Shown in pieces: positions 55,717 to 63,005 of a stretch of 64,000 nucleotides of DNA. This DNA is from Deltaproteobacteria bacterium (GTDB taxonomy: Bacteria; Myxococcota_A; Bradymonadia; REDH01). Position numbers and translations under genes: made by a program. The notes under the pieces are model-generated. The model ran no database searches, was not told where the DNA came from, and saw only the letters and a program-made list of their open reading frames with translations. How positions within the stretch are numbered: position 1 is the stretch's first letter; each line of letters begins with the position of its first letter. The stretch lies in the NCBI GenBank assembly GCA_007693585.1, contig REDH01000065.1, positions 97,421-161,420 of the forward strand, written 5' to 3'.

Positions 55717-57228
55717 ATGAACCTCGTCACCCGAATCCTGTCCACGCCGATGGCCCGGCAGTGTGCGCTCGTCGTGGCCGACGAGCGTGGAGTCCTGGCC
55801 GTTCACGGTCACGACGCGATCGTGGATCGGGTCCTTGCCGAAGCAGGGGCCATCTCGGCCGCGTCGGAACCCGGCAGCCGAGTGTTTCTCGCCCTCCCGC
55901 ACGGACCGGACCTCGCGTTCTCCGTACTCGCCACCATGGCGTCCGGTCGTATCGCGGTGCCCCTGTCCCCGGAGCTGACGGTCGAGGAGGTGGTCACTCT
56001 CGCGCGACGATTCCGACCGTCGATGCTGATCCACCGTCGCGAAGGGGTGGAAGGACTACCGGACGGCTGCGATGGCATCGACCCCGATGCGTGGGAAAGG
56101 GCCGTCGAAGTTGCCCGCCGCAGACCCCTGGGCGCACCGGTCGACGTCGCCGCGGATGCACCGGCGTGGATGGTGTTCACGTCCGGAACCACGGGACACC
56201 CCCGGGGGGTGGTCCATGCCCACCGCTCGCTGGACGGGCGCCTGCCCATGGACAGGGGGTGGACCGGACTGCGTGCGGGTGACGTGATCGTGCATGCCGG
56301 GCAACTGAACTGGACCTACGCCTTCGGCCTGCAGATTCTCGACGCGCTCCGGCTCGGGGCCACCTCCGTGGTGTACACCGGCCCGCGAGACGTCCACGCC
56401 TGGGGCCCCCTCGTGGCTCGCACCGGCGCCACACACTTCGCTGCAGTGCCCTCGCTGCTGCGTCGCATCCTGAAGCATGACGATCGGGCGGACCGATTTC
56501 GGATCCTGCGGACGACCCTCTGTGCGGGGGAACGGCTTCCGGAGGAACACTTCGAACGGTGGCGCAAGACCATGGGTCACGCCCCCAGGGAAGCTCTCGG
56601 CATGAGCGAGTGCTCCACGTTCATCAGCTCCGGCCCGCTCGCCCCCCCAAAGTCGGGCTTCGCCGGTCGCCCTCAGGTCGGACGCCGCATCGCGGTCCTG
56701 AACGAGGAGAGTCCGGACCGTGAAGCTGCCCCCGGTGAGCGCGGGATCCTGGCCGTCCATCGGACCGATCCCGGGTTGATGCTCGGCTACGCCGACGATC
56801 CGGAAGCCACACGCCGGTCCCTGCAGGGGGACTGGTTCGTGACGGGAGATCTCGTCCGACAGGAGACGGACGGCTACGTGCAGCACCTCGGGCGGCTGGA
56901 TGATCGCATGAACGCGTTCGGCTACCGGGTCGACCCGCAGGAGGTGGAGCGCGCGGTGCTCCAGCATCCTCACATCGCCGAGGCGCTCGTCACGGAGACC
57001 TCCGTTCGGGGAGGTGAGCTCTCGTTGATCGGCGTGCTCATCGTGCCGCATGAAGGTCGGTGCGTGGATCCAACCTCGATCAAGTCACGACTCGACAGCT
57101 CTCTCGCTCCATGGAAGCACCCTCGGCGCTTCTGCGTGGTCAGTGCCTTGCCCCGATCACGCAACGGGAAGGTGCTGCGCAGGGAAGCAGACAGGATCCT
57201 TCAGCAGTCCGGGCAATCCCTCGAATAG
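55717..57228 (+). CDS. AMP-binding acyl-CoA ligase
   Basis: 503 residues from the ATG at 55717. The ANL-superfamily motifs are present: P-loop MVFTSGTTGHPRGVVHAH, A5-type LGMSECSTFIS, the A7/A8 region GDWFVTGDL and GRLDDRMNAFGYRVDPQEVE, and the C-terminal catalytic Lys in PRSRNGKVLRRE. It should adenylate a carboxylic acid and transfer it to CoA. Size and sequence resemble acetyl/benzoate/fatty-acid-type ligases; the substrate cannot be fixed. It faces the HiPIP gene 45 bp away. Confidence 0.88.
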   Translation: MNLVTRILSTPMARQCALVVADERGVLAVHGHDAIVDRVLAEAGAISAASEPGSRVFLALPHGPDLAFSVLATMASGRIAVPLSPELTVEEVVTLARRFRPSMLIHRREGVEGLPDGCDGIDPDAWERAVEVARRRPLGAPVDVAADAPAWMVFTSGTTGHPRGVVHAHRSLDGRLPMDRGWTGLRAGDVIVHAGQLNWTYAFGLQILDALRLGATSVVYTGPRDVHAWGPLVARTGATHFAAVPSLLRRILKHDDRADRFRILRTTLCAGERLPEEHFERWRKTMGHAPREALGMSECSTFISSGPLAPPKSGFAGRPQVGRRIAVLNEESPDREAAPGERGILAVHRTDPGLMLGYADDPEATRRSLQGDWFVTGDLVRQETDGYVQHLGRLDDRMNAFGYRVDPQEVERAVLQHPHIAEALVTETSVRGGELSLIGVLIVPHEGRCVDPTSIKSRLDSSLAPWKHPRRFCVVSALPRSRNGKVLRREADRILQQSGQSLE

Positions 57229-57273
57229 AGGGTGCGCCACCCCCCGTTCGGGATTCACCCGCCCTTCGCGAGC

Positions 57274-57618
57274 TCAGCCCGCCGCCACCCAGGCGGTGCA
57301 CCAGCCTGCCGGATGGACCGGGCCGAGGTTCTCCAGCTGGCAACCGCCGCACTGCCCGGCCGCGGACGGCTCGACCCACAGCTGGCAGTTGTCGCAGCGC
57401 TGCGCCGGGTTGGGGGTCTGATCCACATAGTTGAGGCTCTGCCGCATCGTCCGCTCGGCGTCCGACAGACCGCTGGTGTCGCATGTGATTCCACCGGCGG
57501 TTCCTCCGCCCCCACCACTGGTGCAGCCTGCCATGATCGCCGGAGCCGCTGCCGCTGCAGCGCCGAGCGCAGCAGCACGAAGCAGAAACTCTCGTCGGGT
57601 CAGCTTGTTGTCGTTCAT
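57274..57618 (-). CDS. High-potential iron-sulfur protein (HiPIP), Tat-exported
   Basis: 114 residues. A twin-arginine signal (KLTRREFLLRAAALG) is followed by an Ala-rich h-region and a lipobox-like MAGC. The mature part fits HiPIP: Cys75-x2-Cys78 (CDNCQLW), Cys93 (CGGCQLE) and Cys107 in GWCTAW, with the 14-residue gap between the last two ligands seen in the family. It holds one [4Fe-4S]3+/2+ cluster and would carry electrons in the periplasm, typically between a bc1-like complex and an oxidase or reaction centre. The signal suggests folding in the cytoplasm, then export, and possibly lipid anchoring. Confidence 0.92.
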   Translation of the reverse strand: MNDNKLTRREFLLRAAALGAAAAAAPAIMAGCTSGGGGGTAGGITCDTSGLSDAERTMRQSLNYVDQTPNPAQRCDNCQLWVEPSAAGQCGGCQLENLGPVHPAGWCTAWVAAG

Positions 57619-57852
57619 CGAACGTTCTCCGTCATCGGTGAAGGGTCAGCGGGCGCCGTCCGCCCACCAGAGCGGTATCCACGACGCGCCACGGCTGCAA
57701 TGCCTCCCGGACCAATGCTGGTCGAACGTGGACCATACACGTCGTTCTTATGAGTGTCGTTGCAAGAATCAGCTGTGAGTCCACTGGCCATGTCCTGGCC
57801 GCACTCCTAAGCCACCAGCAGGTGAACGTCCCACCAGCCCCCTCTCCTCCAC

Positions 57853-59019
57853 ATGCGTCCGATTCACCTCCTGCAGGCCGGCCTCGCCCCAGTCACCCGA
57901 GAAGCGACCAGCGGCTTCCGAGAGCTCGCAGGTCAGGTGGTGCGACATGCCCTGGATCATCCCGGCGGTCCGCTGAAGCCCACTGTACTGGTCGCCGGCA
58001 GCATGCTTTCCGGAGTCCTCGGCCATCAGCAGCAACTCGCAGCCCTGCTCGCGGACGAAGCCGGTCTCACGGATGTGGAGGCCATCACGGTCGAGGCCGC
58101 CTGTGCTTCCGGTGGCGCGGCGGCGCTGACGGCGTTCCGCGCGCTGCAGGCCGGGGCGTGCGACATCGCCCTCATCGTCGGCGCCGAGAGGATGTCCCAT
58201 GTGGCCGTCGACACCGCAACCCGCGGGCTCGCCATGGCCTCCGACTGGGACAGGGAGGGCGCCCATGGTGCAACCTTCGTCTCCCTCAATGCCGCGCTCA
58301 TGCGGGAGTGGCTGACCCGCTACGGCCGCAAGGCCGAGGAACTCGCTCCTTTTCCGGTCCTGGCACACGCCAACGCCCTGACGGCACCGCACGCCTGCTT
58401 CCGGAAGGAGGTCTCTGTTCAGGACCACGGCGCTTCGCGGATTCTCGACCCCCCGCTTCGCCTGCTTGATGCGTCGCCCATTTGCGACGGTGCCGCGGCT
58501 TTGCTCGCGGTCGCGGAAACCGAGTCCACGCGCCCGTTGCTCGACCACGGTACCCCCGTGCGTGTATCGGGAATGGCGTCTCAGGTGGACACGCTCGCCC
58601 AGGCGGACCGAGGTGACCTTCTCGCCTTGCGGGCCGCTGCGGGCTCGATGCGTCGCGCTCTGGCCATGGCCGGACGGGATACCCGCGATCTGGACCTCCT
58701 TGAAGTCCACGATGCCTACTCGATCATGGCGGCACTCGCACTCGAGGTGTGCGGTGTATCCGCTCCCGGCCAGTCCGTGGACGATGCAGCAGCAGGCCGC
58801 TTCTGCCTTGACGGAGAACTCCCCATCGCCACGTTCGGCGGTCTCAAGGCCCGTGGGCATCCGGTGGGCGCTACGGGTGTCTACCAGCTGGCCGAGGCCA
58901 TGCTCCAGCTTCAGGGGCGCGCGGGAGACAATCAGGTCCGGGGCGCACGAACCGCCGCGACCCAGAACATCGGCGGTGTCGGCACGACCGTCACGAGCTT
59001 CATCCTCGAGCGGGCCTGA
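57853..59019 (+). CDS. Thiolase (SCP2/acetyl-CoA acyltransferase-like)
   Basis: 388 residues from the ATG at 57853. The nucleophile Cys84 lies in TVEAACASGGAA and the His motifs in EVHDAYSI and KARGHPVGATG. The usual second Cys (CxG) near the C-terminus is replaced: the segment reads TQNIGGVGTTV. This pattern is seen in SCP2-type thiolases and in relatives with altered chemistry. It may cleave 3-ketoacyl-CoA or condense acyl-CoA. It is separated from the acyl-CoA ligase only by the HiPIP gene, which lies on the other strand. Confidence 0.85.
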   Translation: MRPIHLLQAGLAPVTREATSGFRELAGQVVRHALDHPGGPLKPTVLVAGSMLSGVLGHQQQLAALLADEAGLTDVEAITVEAACASGGAAALTAFRALQAGACDIALIVGAERMSHVAVDTATRGLAMASDWDREGAHGATFVSLNAALMREWLTRYGRKAEELAPFPVLAHANALTAPHACFRKEVSVQDHGASRILDPPLRLLDASPICDGAAALLAVAETESTRPLLDHGTPVRVSGMASQVDTLAQADRGDLLALRAAAGSMRRALAMAGRDTRDLDLLEVHDAYSIMAALALEVCGVSAPGQSVDDAAAGRFCLDGELPIATFGGLKARGHPVGATGVYQLAEAMLQLQGRAGDNQVRGARTAATQNIGGVGTTVTSFILERA

Positions 59020-59091
59020 CCAGGGCCGGAGAACGCGGGTGACGAGGACGAGCCGCCAGCGTAGCCGTGCTTCCGGCCGCTGGCCCCGTCG

Positions 59092-60066
59092 TCAGTACGT
59101 CTCGCGGCAGCAGCGCAGTCCGATGGTGTCCCGGGCTTCTCCCTCCGGCGGATCACTCGGGGTGAGCACAAAGGATGTACAGGTCAGGCGCGAGGGTGTG
59201 CTCGTGTAGTTTCCTCCAGCGAGGTGTCGCTCCTGCACCCACTCCTCGAGGTTTCCCCCGAGGTCGAACACGCCGGTAGATGCCTCGCAGAGCGGTTCGG
59301 ATCCGGTCGGAATGGTGGTTTCGGGGGGCCCTTCCTCGGTTCCGACCCGAAATCCGAGTCCATTGCACGCGCTGCGTTCGATCTGGTTGCCGTAGGGAAA
59401 GACGCTGCGGTCCGGGCCTTCACAGGCGAGCCGCCACTCCTGCATCGTGCACAGCCGCATGCTCCGGGCTTCACAGGCGGCGATGGCCTCGTCGTAGCCG
59501 AACCCTCTCGCTGGCAGAACCTCGGGTGCCGAGCGCAGTGGCTCATCCGAGCTTCCTTCATCGGTGGCGGTGGCATCCGCCCGGGAGGCCTCGAACGCGT
59601 CGATGCAGAACGAGAGGTCCTCGCCTTCCGCCCCGGAACGCTCCACGAACGCCATTCCCTGTGGGCACTGGCCCCCGACACACTCGGTAAAGCGCGTATC
59701 GCAGACGCAATCATCGTCCTCGAAGAAGCCGTCGCACAGTTCCTCGCAGTCCTCCACGGCGGGATCACACTCCGGGCCTGACGGTGTCCCGGGATCCGAT
59801 GCGTCGGTCGGAGCCGGGGTGGTCGATGCGTCGGAATCGGTGCCGCTCTCCACGTCCGGAAGCGGAGGGCGAATCTGGGCACCATCCTTGACGCACCGCC
59901 GGATCACCGTATCGCAGACCCGATCCGCAGCACACTGCCCGTCGTTGTCACACGGCACCGCCTGATCGAAGTCCAGGACACAGGACAGGCTGCTCATCAC
60001 AGCGAGCCCTGCGATGACGAAGGTGGCGAGACGCCGTGATGTCGTGCGTGCGGGCATCGAAGTCAT
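59092..60066 (-). CDS. Lipoprotein with formylglycine-generating-enzyme (SUMF1)-like domain
   Basis: 324 residues. The signal ends at LSC. A disulfide-rich segment follows: CDNDGQCAADRVCDTVIRRC, a Ser/Thr/Pro-rich stretch, then CVCDTRFTECVGGQCPQG. The C-terminal half is FGE-like: GMAFVERSG, YDEAIAACEARSMRLCTMQE, EWRLACEGPDRSVFPYGN, GVFDLGGNLEEWV and the late GLRCCRETY. The catalytic Cys pair of true FGE is not clearly present, so it is probably a binding or structural member. It is coupled to the TPR gene upstream by a 4-bp overlap. Secreted to the periplasmic or outer face. Confidence 0.85.
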   Translation of the reverse strand: MTSMPARTTSRRLATFVIAGLAVMSSLSCVLDFDQAVPCDNDGQCAADRVCDTVIRRCVKDGAQIRPPLPDVESGTDSDASTTPAPTDASDPGTPSGPECDPAVEDCEELCDGFFEDDDCVCDTRFTECVGGQCPQGMAFVERSGAEGEDLSFCIDAFEASRADATATDEGSSDEPLRSAPEVLPARGFGYDEAIAACEARSMRLCTMQEWRLACEGPDRSVFPYGNQIERSACNGLGFRVGTEEGPPETTIPTGSEPLCEASTGVFDLGGNLEEWVQERHLAGGNYTSTPSRLTCTSFVLTPSDPPEGEARDTIGLRCCRETY

Positions 60067-60893
60067 GGGTTGCGGGGACGCTCATCCCCGGATTCTCCTC
60101 CAGGAGGGTGACGAAGAACGGGTTCCTGATCAAGCGACTCGGTGTCGGGGACGAACGCCGGCGCCGGATCGGGCTCGCCGCGACCGCTGAGCAGGATCAC
60201 CGCCGCGGCGAACAGGAAGACGGCCACTCCGGCAAGAACCAGGTTTCGGAGCCGCTGGTCGCTGGCCGTGGCGTGCTGTGCGGCAGGTCGTTCCCCGTCC
60301 GACCCTCGTGCGGGCAGCGGGTCGGTCGGGCTTCGGAGCGGTGTGGTCGGGCCAGATGAGCGTTCCGTCTGCGCCAGGGGGTTCTCGAAGGCGTCCCATG
60401 CGCCTCCTGCTCCACCGGTCGCTCGCCCGGGGAGCCCGGTTCCGACGGGACCCGTGGCCCTCTCGAGATCTCCGGGTGCTTCGCCAGCCTGGGGGTCGCT
60501 GTCCTTCCCTCCAGCATCCGGCATCGGCTCTTCCTCTCCCGTCGCGCGCTGCACGGCCGCCTCCGCCGGATCGGGTTCCGGCTCCGGCTCCGGGAGCAAT
60601 CCGTCGCGGCTCCTCACCCGCTCGAGCGCGTCGAGCTTGTCGTCGGCTCCAAACGCCTCGAGCTCGGCCACGACGAGCGCGTACAGCTCCAGCCCGTTGG
60701 TCTGGAGTTCAAGGATTCGCAGGATCTCCCGCTCGATTCCGGTGTTTTCGATCTCCTCCACGTAGAGATGGAGCAGCCACTCCAGCGCCTCCACTTCCCC
60801 GGGCTCACGCTTGAGGCCTTCGGCGAGGACAACCGCGGCACGCGCGGTGTCGCCCCGCTCGTGCATGGACTTGGCTCGATCGAGGAATGACAT
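60063..60893 (-). CDS. TPR protein with C-terminal membrane anchor
   Basis: 276 residues. The first ~100 residues are TPR-like (SMHERGDTARAAVVLAEGLK and the next helix pair). A long low-complexity Glu/Pro/Gly/Ala linker spans about 100-210. One membrane helix (LVLAGVAVFLFAAAVILLSG) follows near residue 225, then a ~35-residue acidic tail outside. The TPR end is therefore cytoplasmic and may link an envelope complex to the cytoplasm. It lies between the FGE-like lipoprotein (4-bp overlap) and the DUF4332-like gene (9 bp upstream), in one operon. Confidence 0.78.
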   Translation of the reverse strand: MSFLDRAKSMHERGDTARAAVVLAEGLKREPGEVEALEWLLHLYVEEIENTGIEREILRILELQTNGLELYALVVAELEAFGADDKLDALERVRSRDGLLPEPEPEPDPAEAAVQRATGEEEPMPDAGGKDSDPQAGEAPGDLERATGPVGTGLPGRATGGAGGAWDAFENPLAQTERSSGPTTPLRSPTDPLPARGSDGERPAAQHATASDQRLRNLVLAGVAVFLFAAAVILLSGRGEPDPAPAFVPDTESLDQEPVLRHPPGGESGDERPRNP

Positions 60894-60902
60894 GGGCGCG
60901 GT

Positions 60903-61376
60903 TCAGTCCTGGACGCGGTACGGCACGTCCCTGGCGAGGCGAGCCCAGTGTCGGAGTGCGTCCGAAGGAGGGGGTTGGGGCGCGAGACGTTGCTGTCGGT
61001 TGACCTCCGCGCAGCGCTCGGCGAGAGCATCCGGATCGGCCGCCGCGAGTTCATCGAGCGATGCGATCCCGGCTGCCACGAGGAGTTGTGCGATCTGTCC
61101 GCCGATACCCGGTACCTGCACCAGCTCGGCGATTCCGGCCAGCTCTCGCAACCGATCGCCGGCCAGCCCGGTCTGTCCTGCGAGGGTGGAGCGGGAGGCG
61201 GCCTCGAGGGTTGCGGCGAGGAACTGTTCCGTATCCGTGATGGACACGCCTGCGAGTGCCTCCCTCTCGTCGGGCGAGAAGGCAGCCAGGTCGGCGATGT
61301 CGTAGTGCGCATGAGCGCATACGGCGAGGAGCAGGCTCAGCGAGAGCCCGGCGAACGCACTGATGAACCGATGCAT
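60903..61376 (-). CDS. Secreted HhH/DUF4332-like protein
   Basis: 157 residues. A signal peptide ends near AHAHYD. The mature protein is one helix-rich domain with the DUF4332-type pattern: LAGDRLRELAGIAELVQVPG, then GIGGQIAQLLVAAGIASLDE and LAAADPDALAERCAEV. This is a tandem of HhH-like units. It has a clear secretion signal but lacks DNA-protein partners in the window. In the operon it sits between two OM barrels and the TPR/FGE-like genes, which suggests a structural or partner-binding role. Family membership by pattern only. Confidence 0.72.
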   Translation of the reverse strand: MHRFISAFAGLSLSLLLAVCAHAHYDIADLAAFSPDEREALAGVSITDTEQFLAATLEAASRSTLAGQTGLAGDRLRELAGIAELVQVPGIGGQIAQLLVAAGIASLDELAAADPDALAERCAEVNRQQRLAPQPPPSDALRHWARLARDVPYRVQD

Positions 61377-61408
61377 GACGTTCCTGGGCAGGATGGTCCG
61401 AAGAGCAT

Positions 61409-62170
61409 CTATCGGGAGATGCGGATGCTGTCGGGGAAGAAGAAGCTTACCCCGAGGCCCAGAAAGTAGTGATGACGGGACTGCTCGTCCACGGCCAGCG
61501 CAGCGCCGGTGCGCCGTTGGGTCTCCGCATCCGCGCTCAGGTGAACGTGGTCCCGCACCACGAGCCGGAGGGCGAGGTCATCGCGCAGAAAGAGGCGGGC
61601 CCCAGCGCCGAACGCGGGCCCGGCGCGGACTCCCGACAGATCTTCGGCGTCCGACGCCCGCATGGCGGCGCCGAATCCGGCGAACAGGTGCACGTCGTAG
61701 TAGAGCACGTTCCGGCCGGCCAGATTCAGCTTTCCACTGAACGGAACCATGCCCACGTGGAGGTCCGTGGTCAGGAACGTGCGCGCCGTGGACATTCGCG
61801 AGAATCGATCGGGACTCGCCGACTCGAAGTTGCTGTACAGCGACGTCTTGGTGGCGAGTGGGCTGTAGAACGCGTTGACCCCGATCGAGAACGTGTTCGT
61901 CAGGTGGTACTGGGCGATGCCCCCGACGAAGAAGCTTCTCTCGTACACGTCATTGAGCGACGAGCCGAGCATCGGGGTGACTTCGAACCGATCCGAGCGG
62001 AACAGGAGCACGCGTCGAACCACGGGTCCTTCGTCGAAGCTTCGCGACTGGGCCACGGCCTCGCCGGCGTAGGAGCCCACGGCCACGAAGCTGCCGATCG
62101 GAAGCAGGATCGCAGCCAGGCTCATGGCGAGGGTACGCCGCACGGATATCCTCGGAGGTACGACCGTCAC
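61409..62170 (-). CDS. Outer-membrane beta-barrel (second member of the family)
   Basis: 253 residues from a GTG at 62170; a GTG at 62143 with GAGGA upstream is equally likely. The signal ends near VAQSRS. The barrel carries VRRVLLFRSDRFEVTPMLGS, AQYHLTNTFSIGVNA and GKLNLAGRNVLYYDVHLFAG, matching the gliding-operon barrel and the next gene. The body ends with an aromatic LGVSFFFP strand plus seven residues. The GTG start overlaps the upstream stop by 4 bp. Function should be that of a paired OM porin-like component. Confidence 0.78.
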   Translation of the reverse strand: MTVVPPRISVRRTLAMSLAAILLPIGSFVAVGSYAGEAVAQSRSFDEGPVVRRVLLFRSDRFEVTPMLGSSLNDVYERSFFVGGIAQYHLTNTFSIGVNAFYSPLATKTSLYSNFESASPDRFSRMSTARTFLTTDLHVGMVPFSGKLNLAGRNVLYYDVHLFAGFGAAMRASDAEDLSGVRAGPAFGAGARLFLRDDLALRLVVRDHVHLSADAETQRRTGAALAVDEQSRHHYFLGLGVSFFFPDSIRISR

Positions 62171-62880
62171 TGTGCAGCTCCGCGTTCGTCCGCGTAGCGG
62201 AAGTTGAAGGGAATCTGAATGCCGATGCCGGCGGAGACCGTGTGAAGGTGATGGAGCCCGTCTCCGTCGGAGTAGCGCTCGATGCTGATCCGATCACGGT
62301 ACTCCACGTTCAGCGAGAGCCATCGGTTGAAGTAGATGTTGCCACCCACACCGAGGCTGGCGGTCGGGTTCATCTCCCGCGTCGCCTCCATGAGTCCGGC
62401 TCCCACGAGACCGTAGACGTCCCAGAAGATGATCGCCCGGTTGAAGAACGAGAACTTGCCCACCGCCGGGGAAAAGGTGACGTCCGCCCCTGCGGACCAC
62501 CTCGGAATGACCAGTTCGGGAATGGTCGCCGTGGCCCGGATGACCTCGCCGTAGCGGGAATTCACCCCTCCGAGATCACCGAACTCCCACCACTCGCCGG
62601 TCGCCCACACCGAGACGCGCTCGCTGATGTTGTACCCGAGCGAGCCTCCGATCGCGTACTGATGCACAAGCGGATTGCCCACCTGAGCCAGCATCCTCGG
62701 CCGCAGCTCCACCCGGTTCGCTCGCACCACCGGCTTCGGCTGGAGCACGACGATGGCCCGCTGCTCCTCCGCGCTCTGAGCATGCGCCTCTCCAGGAGCA
62801 AGCGCGGTCACGCCGCAGCTCGCCCCGACCAGGAGAGCGAGAACCCTCACCACAATCCGCCTTGCCCGGTGCTTGAACAC
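62167..62880 (-). CDS. Outer-membrane beta-barrel (third member of the family)
   Basis: 237 residues from a GTG at 62880 with GGAGG 5 nt upstream. A signal peptide ends near AHAQSAEE. The barrel has RANRVELRPRMLAQVGNPLV, GGSLGYNISERVSVWATGEW and GKFSFFNRAIIFWDVYGLVG, the three markers it shares with the other two barrels in this window. It ends with IPFNFRYADERGAAQ. It is the upstream partner of the 61409 gene, so the two are made as a pair, as gltA and gltB are in M. xanthus. Next to ftsY but transcribed from its own start. Confidence 0.78.
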   Translation of the reverse strand: MFKHRARRIVVRVLALLVGASCGVTALAPGEAHAQSAEEQRAIVVLQPKPVVRANRVELRPRMLAQVGNPLVHQYAIGGSLGYNISERVSVWATGEWWEFGDLGGVNSRYGEVIRATATIPELVIPRWSAGADVTFSPAVGKFSFFNRAIIFWDVYGLVGAGLMEATREMNPTASLGVGGNIYFNRWLSLNVEYRDRISIERYSDGDGLHHLHTVSAGIGIQIPFNFRYADERGAAQ

Positions 62881-63005
62881 CTGTGCCTCCAACGCTCGGG
62901 TCGATACGATCCCCGGGGACCACTCCCACAGCCCGCCCCGCCGGGCCGCGGTAGCACGCACAGGCATCCCACGGCAAGTGTCTCGCGGTGCTCGTGCATC
63001 CGCCG

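Noticed and set aside
57229..57273. Bidirectional terminator between the acyl-CoA ligase and HiPIP genes
   Set aside because: A short gggtgcgccaccc hairpin is present, but no T-tract follows on either strand, so termination is not supported.
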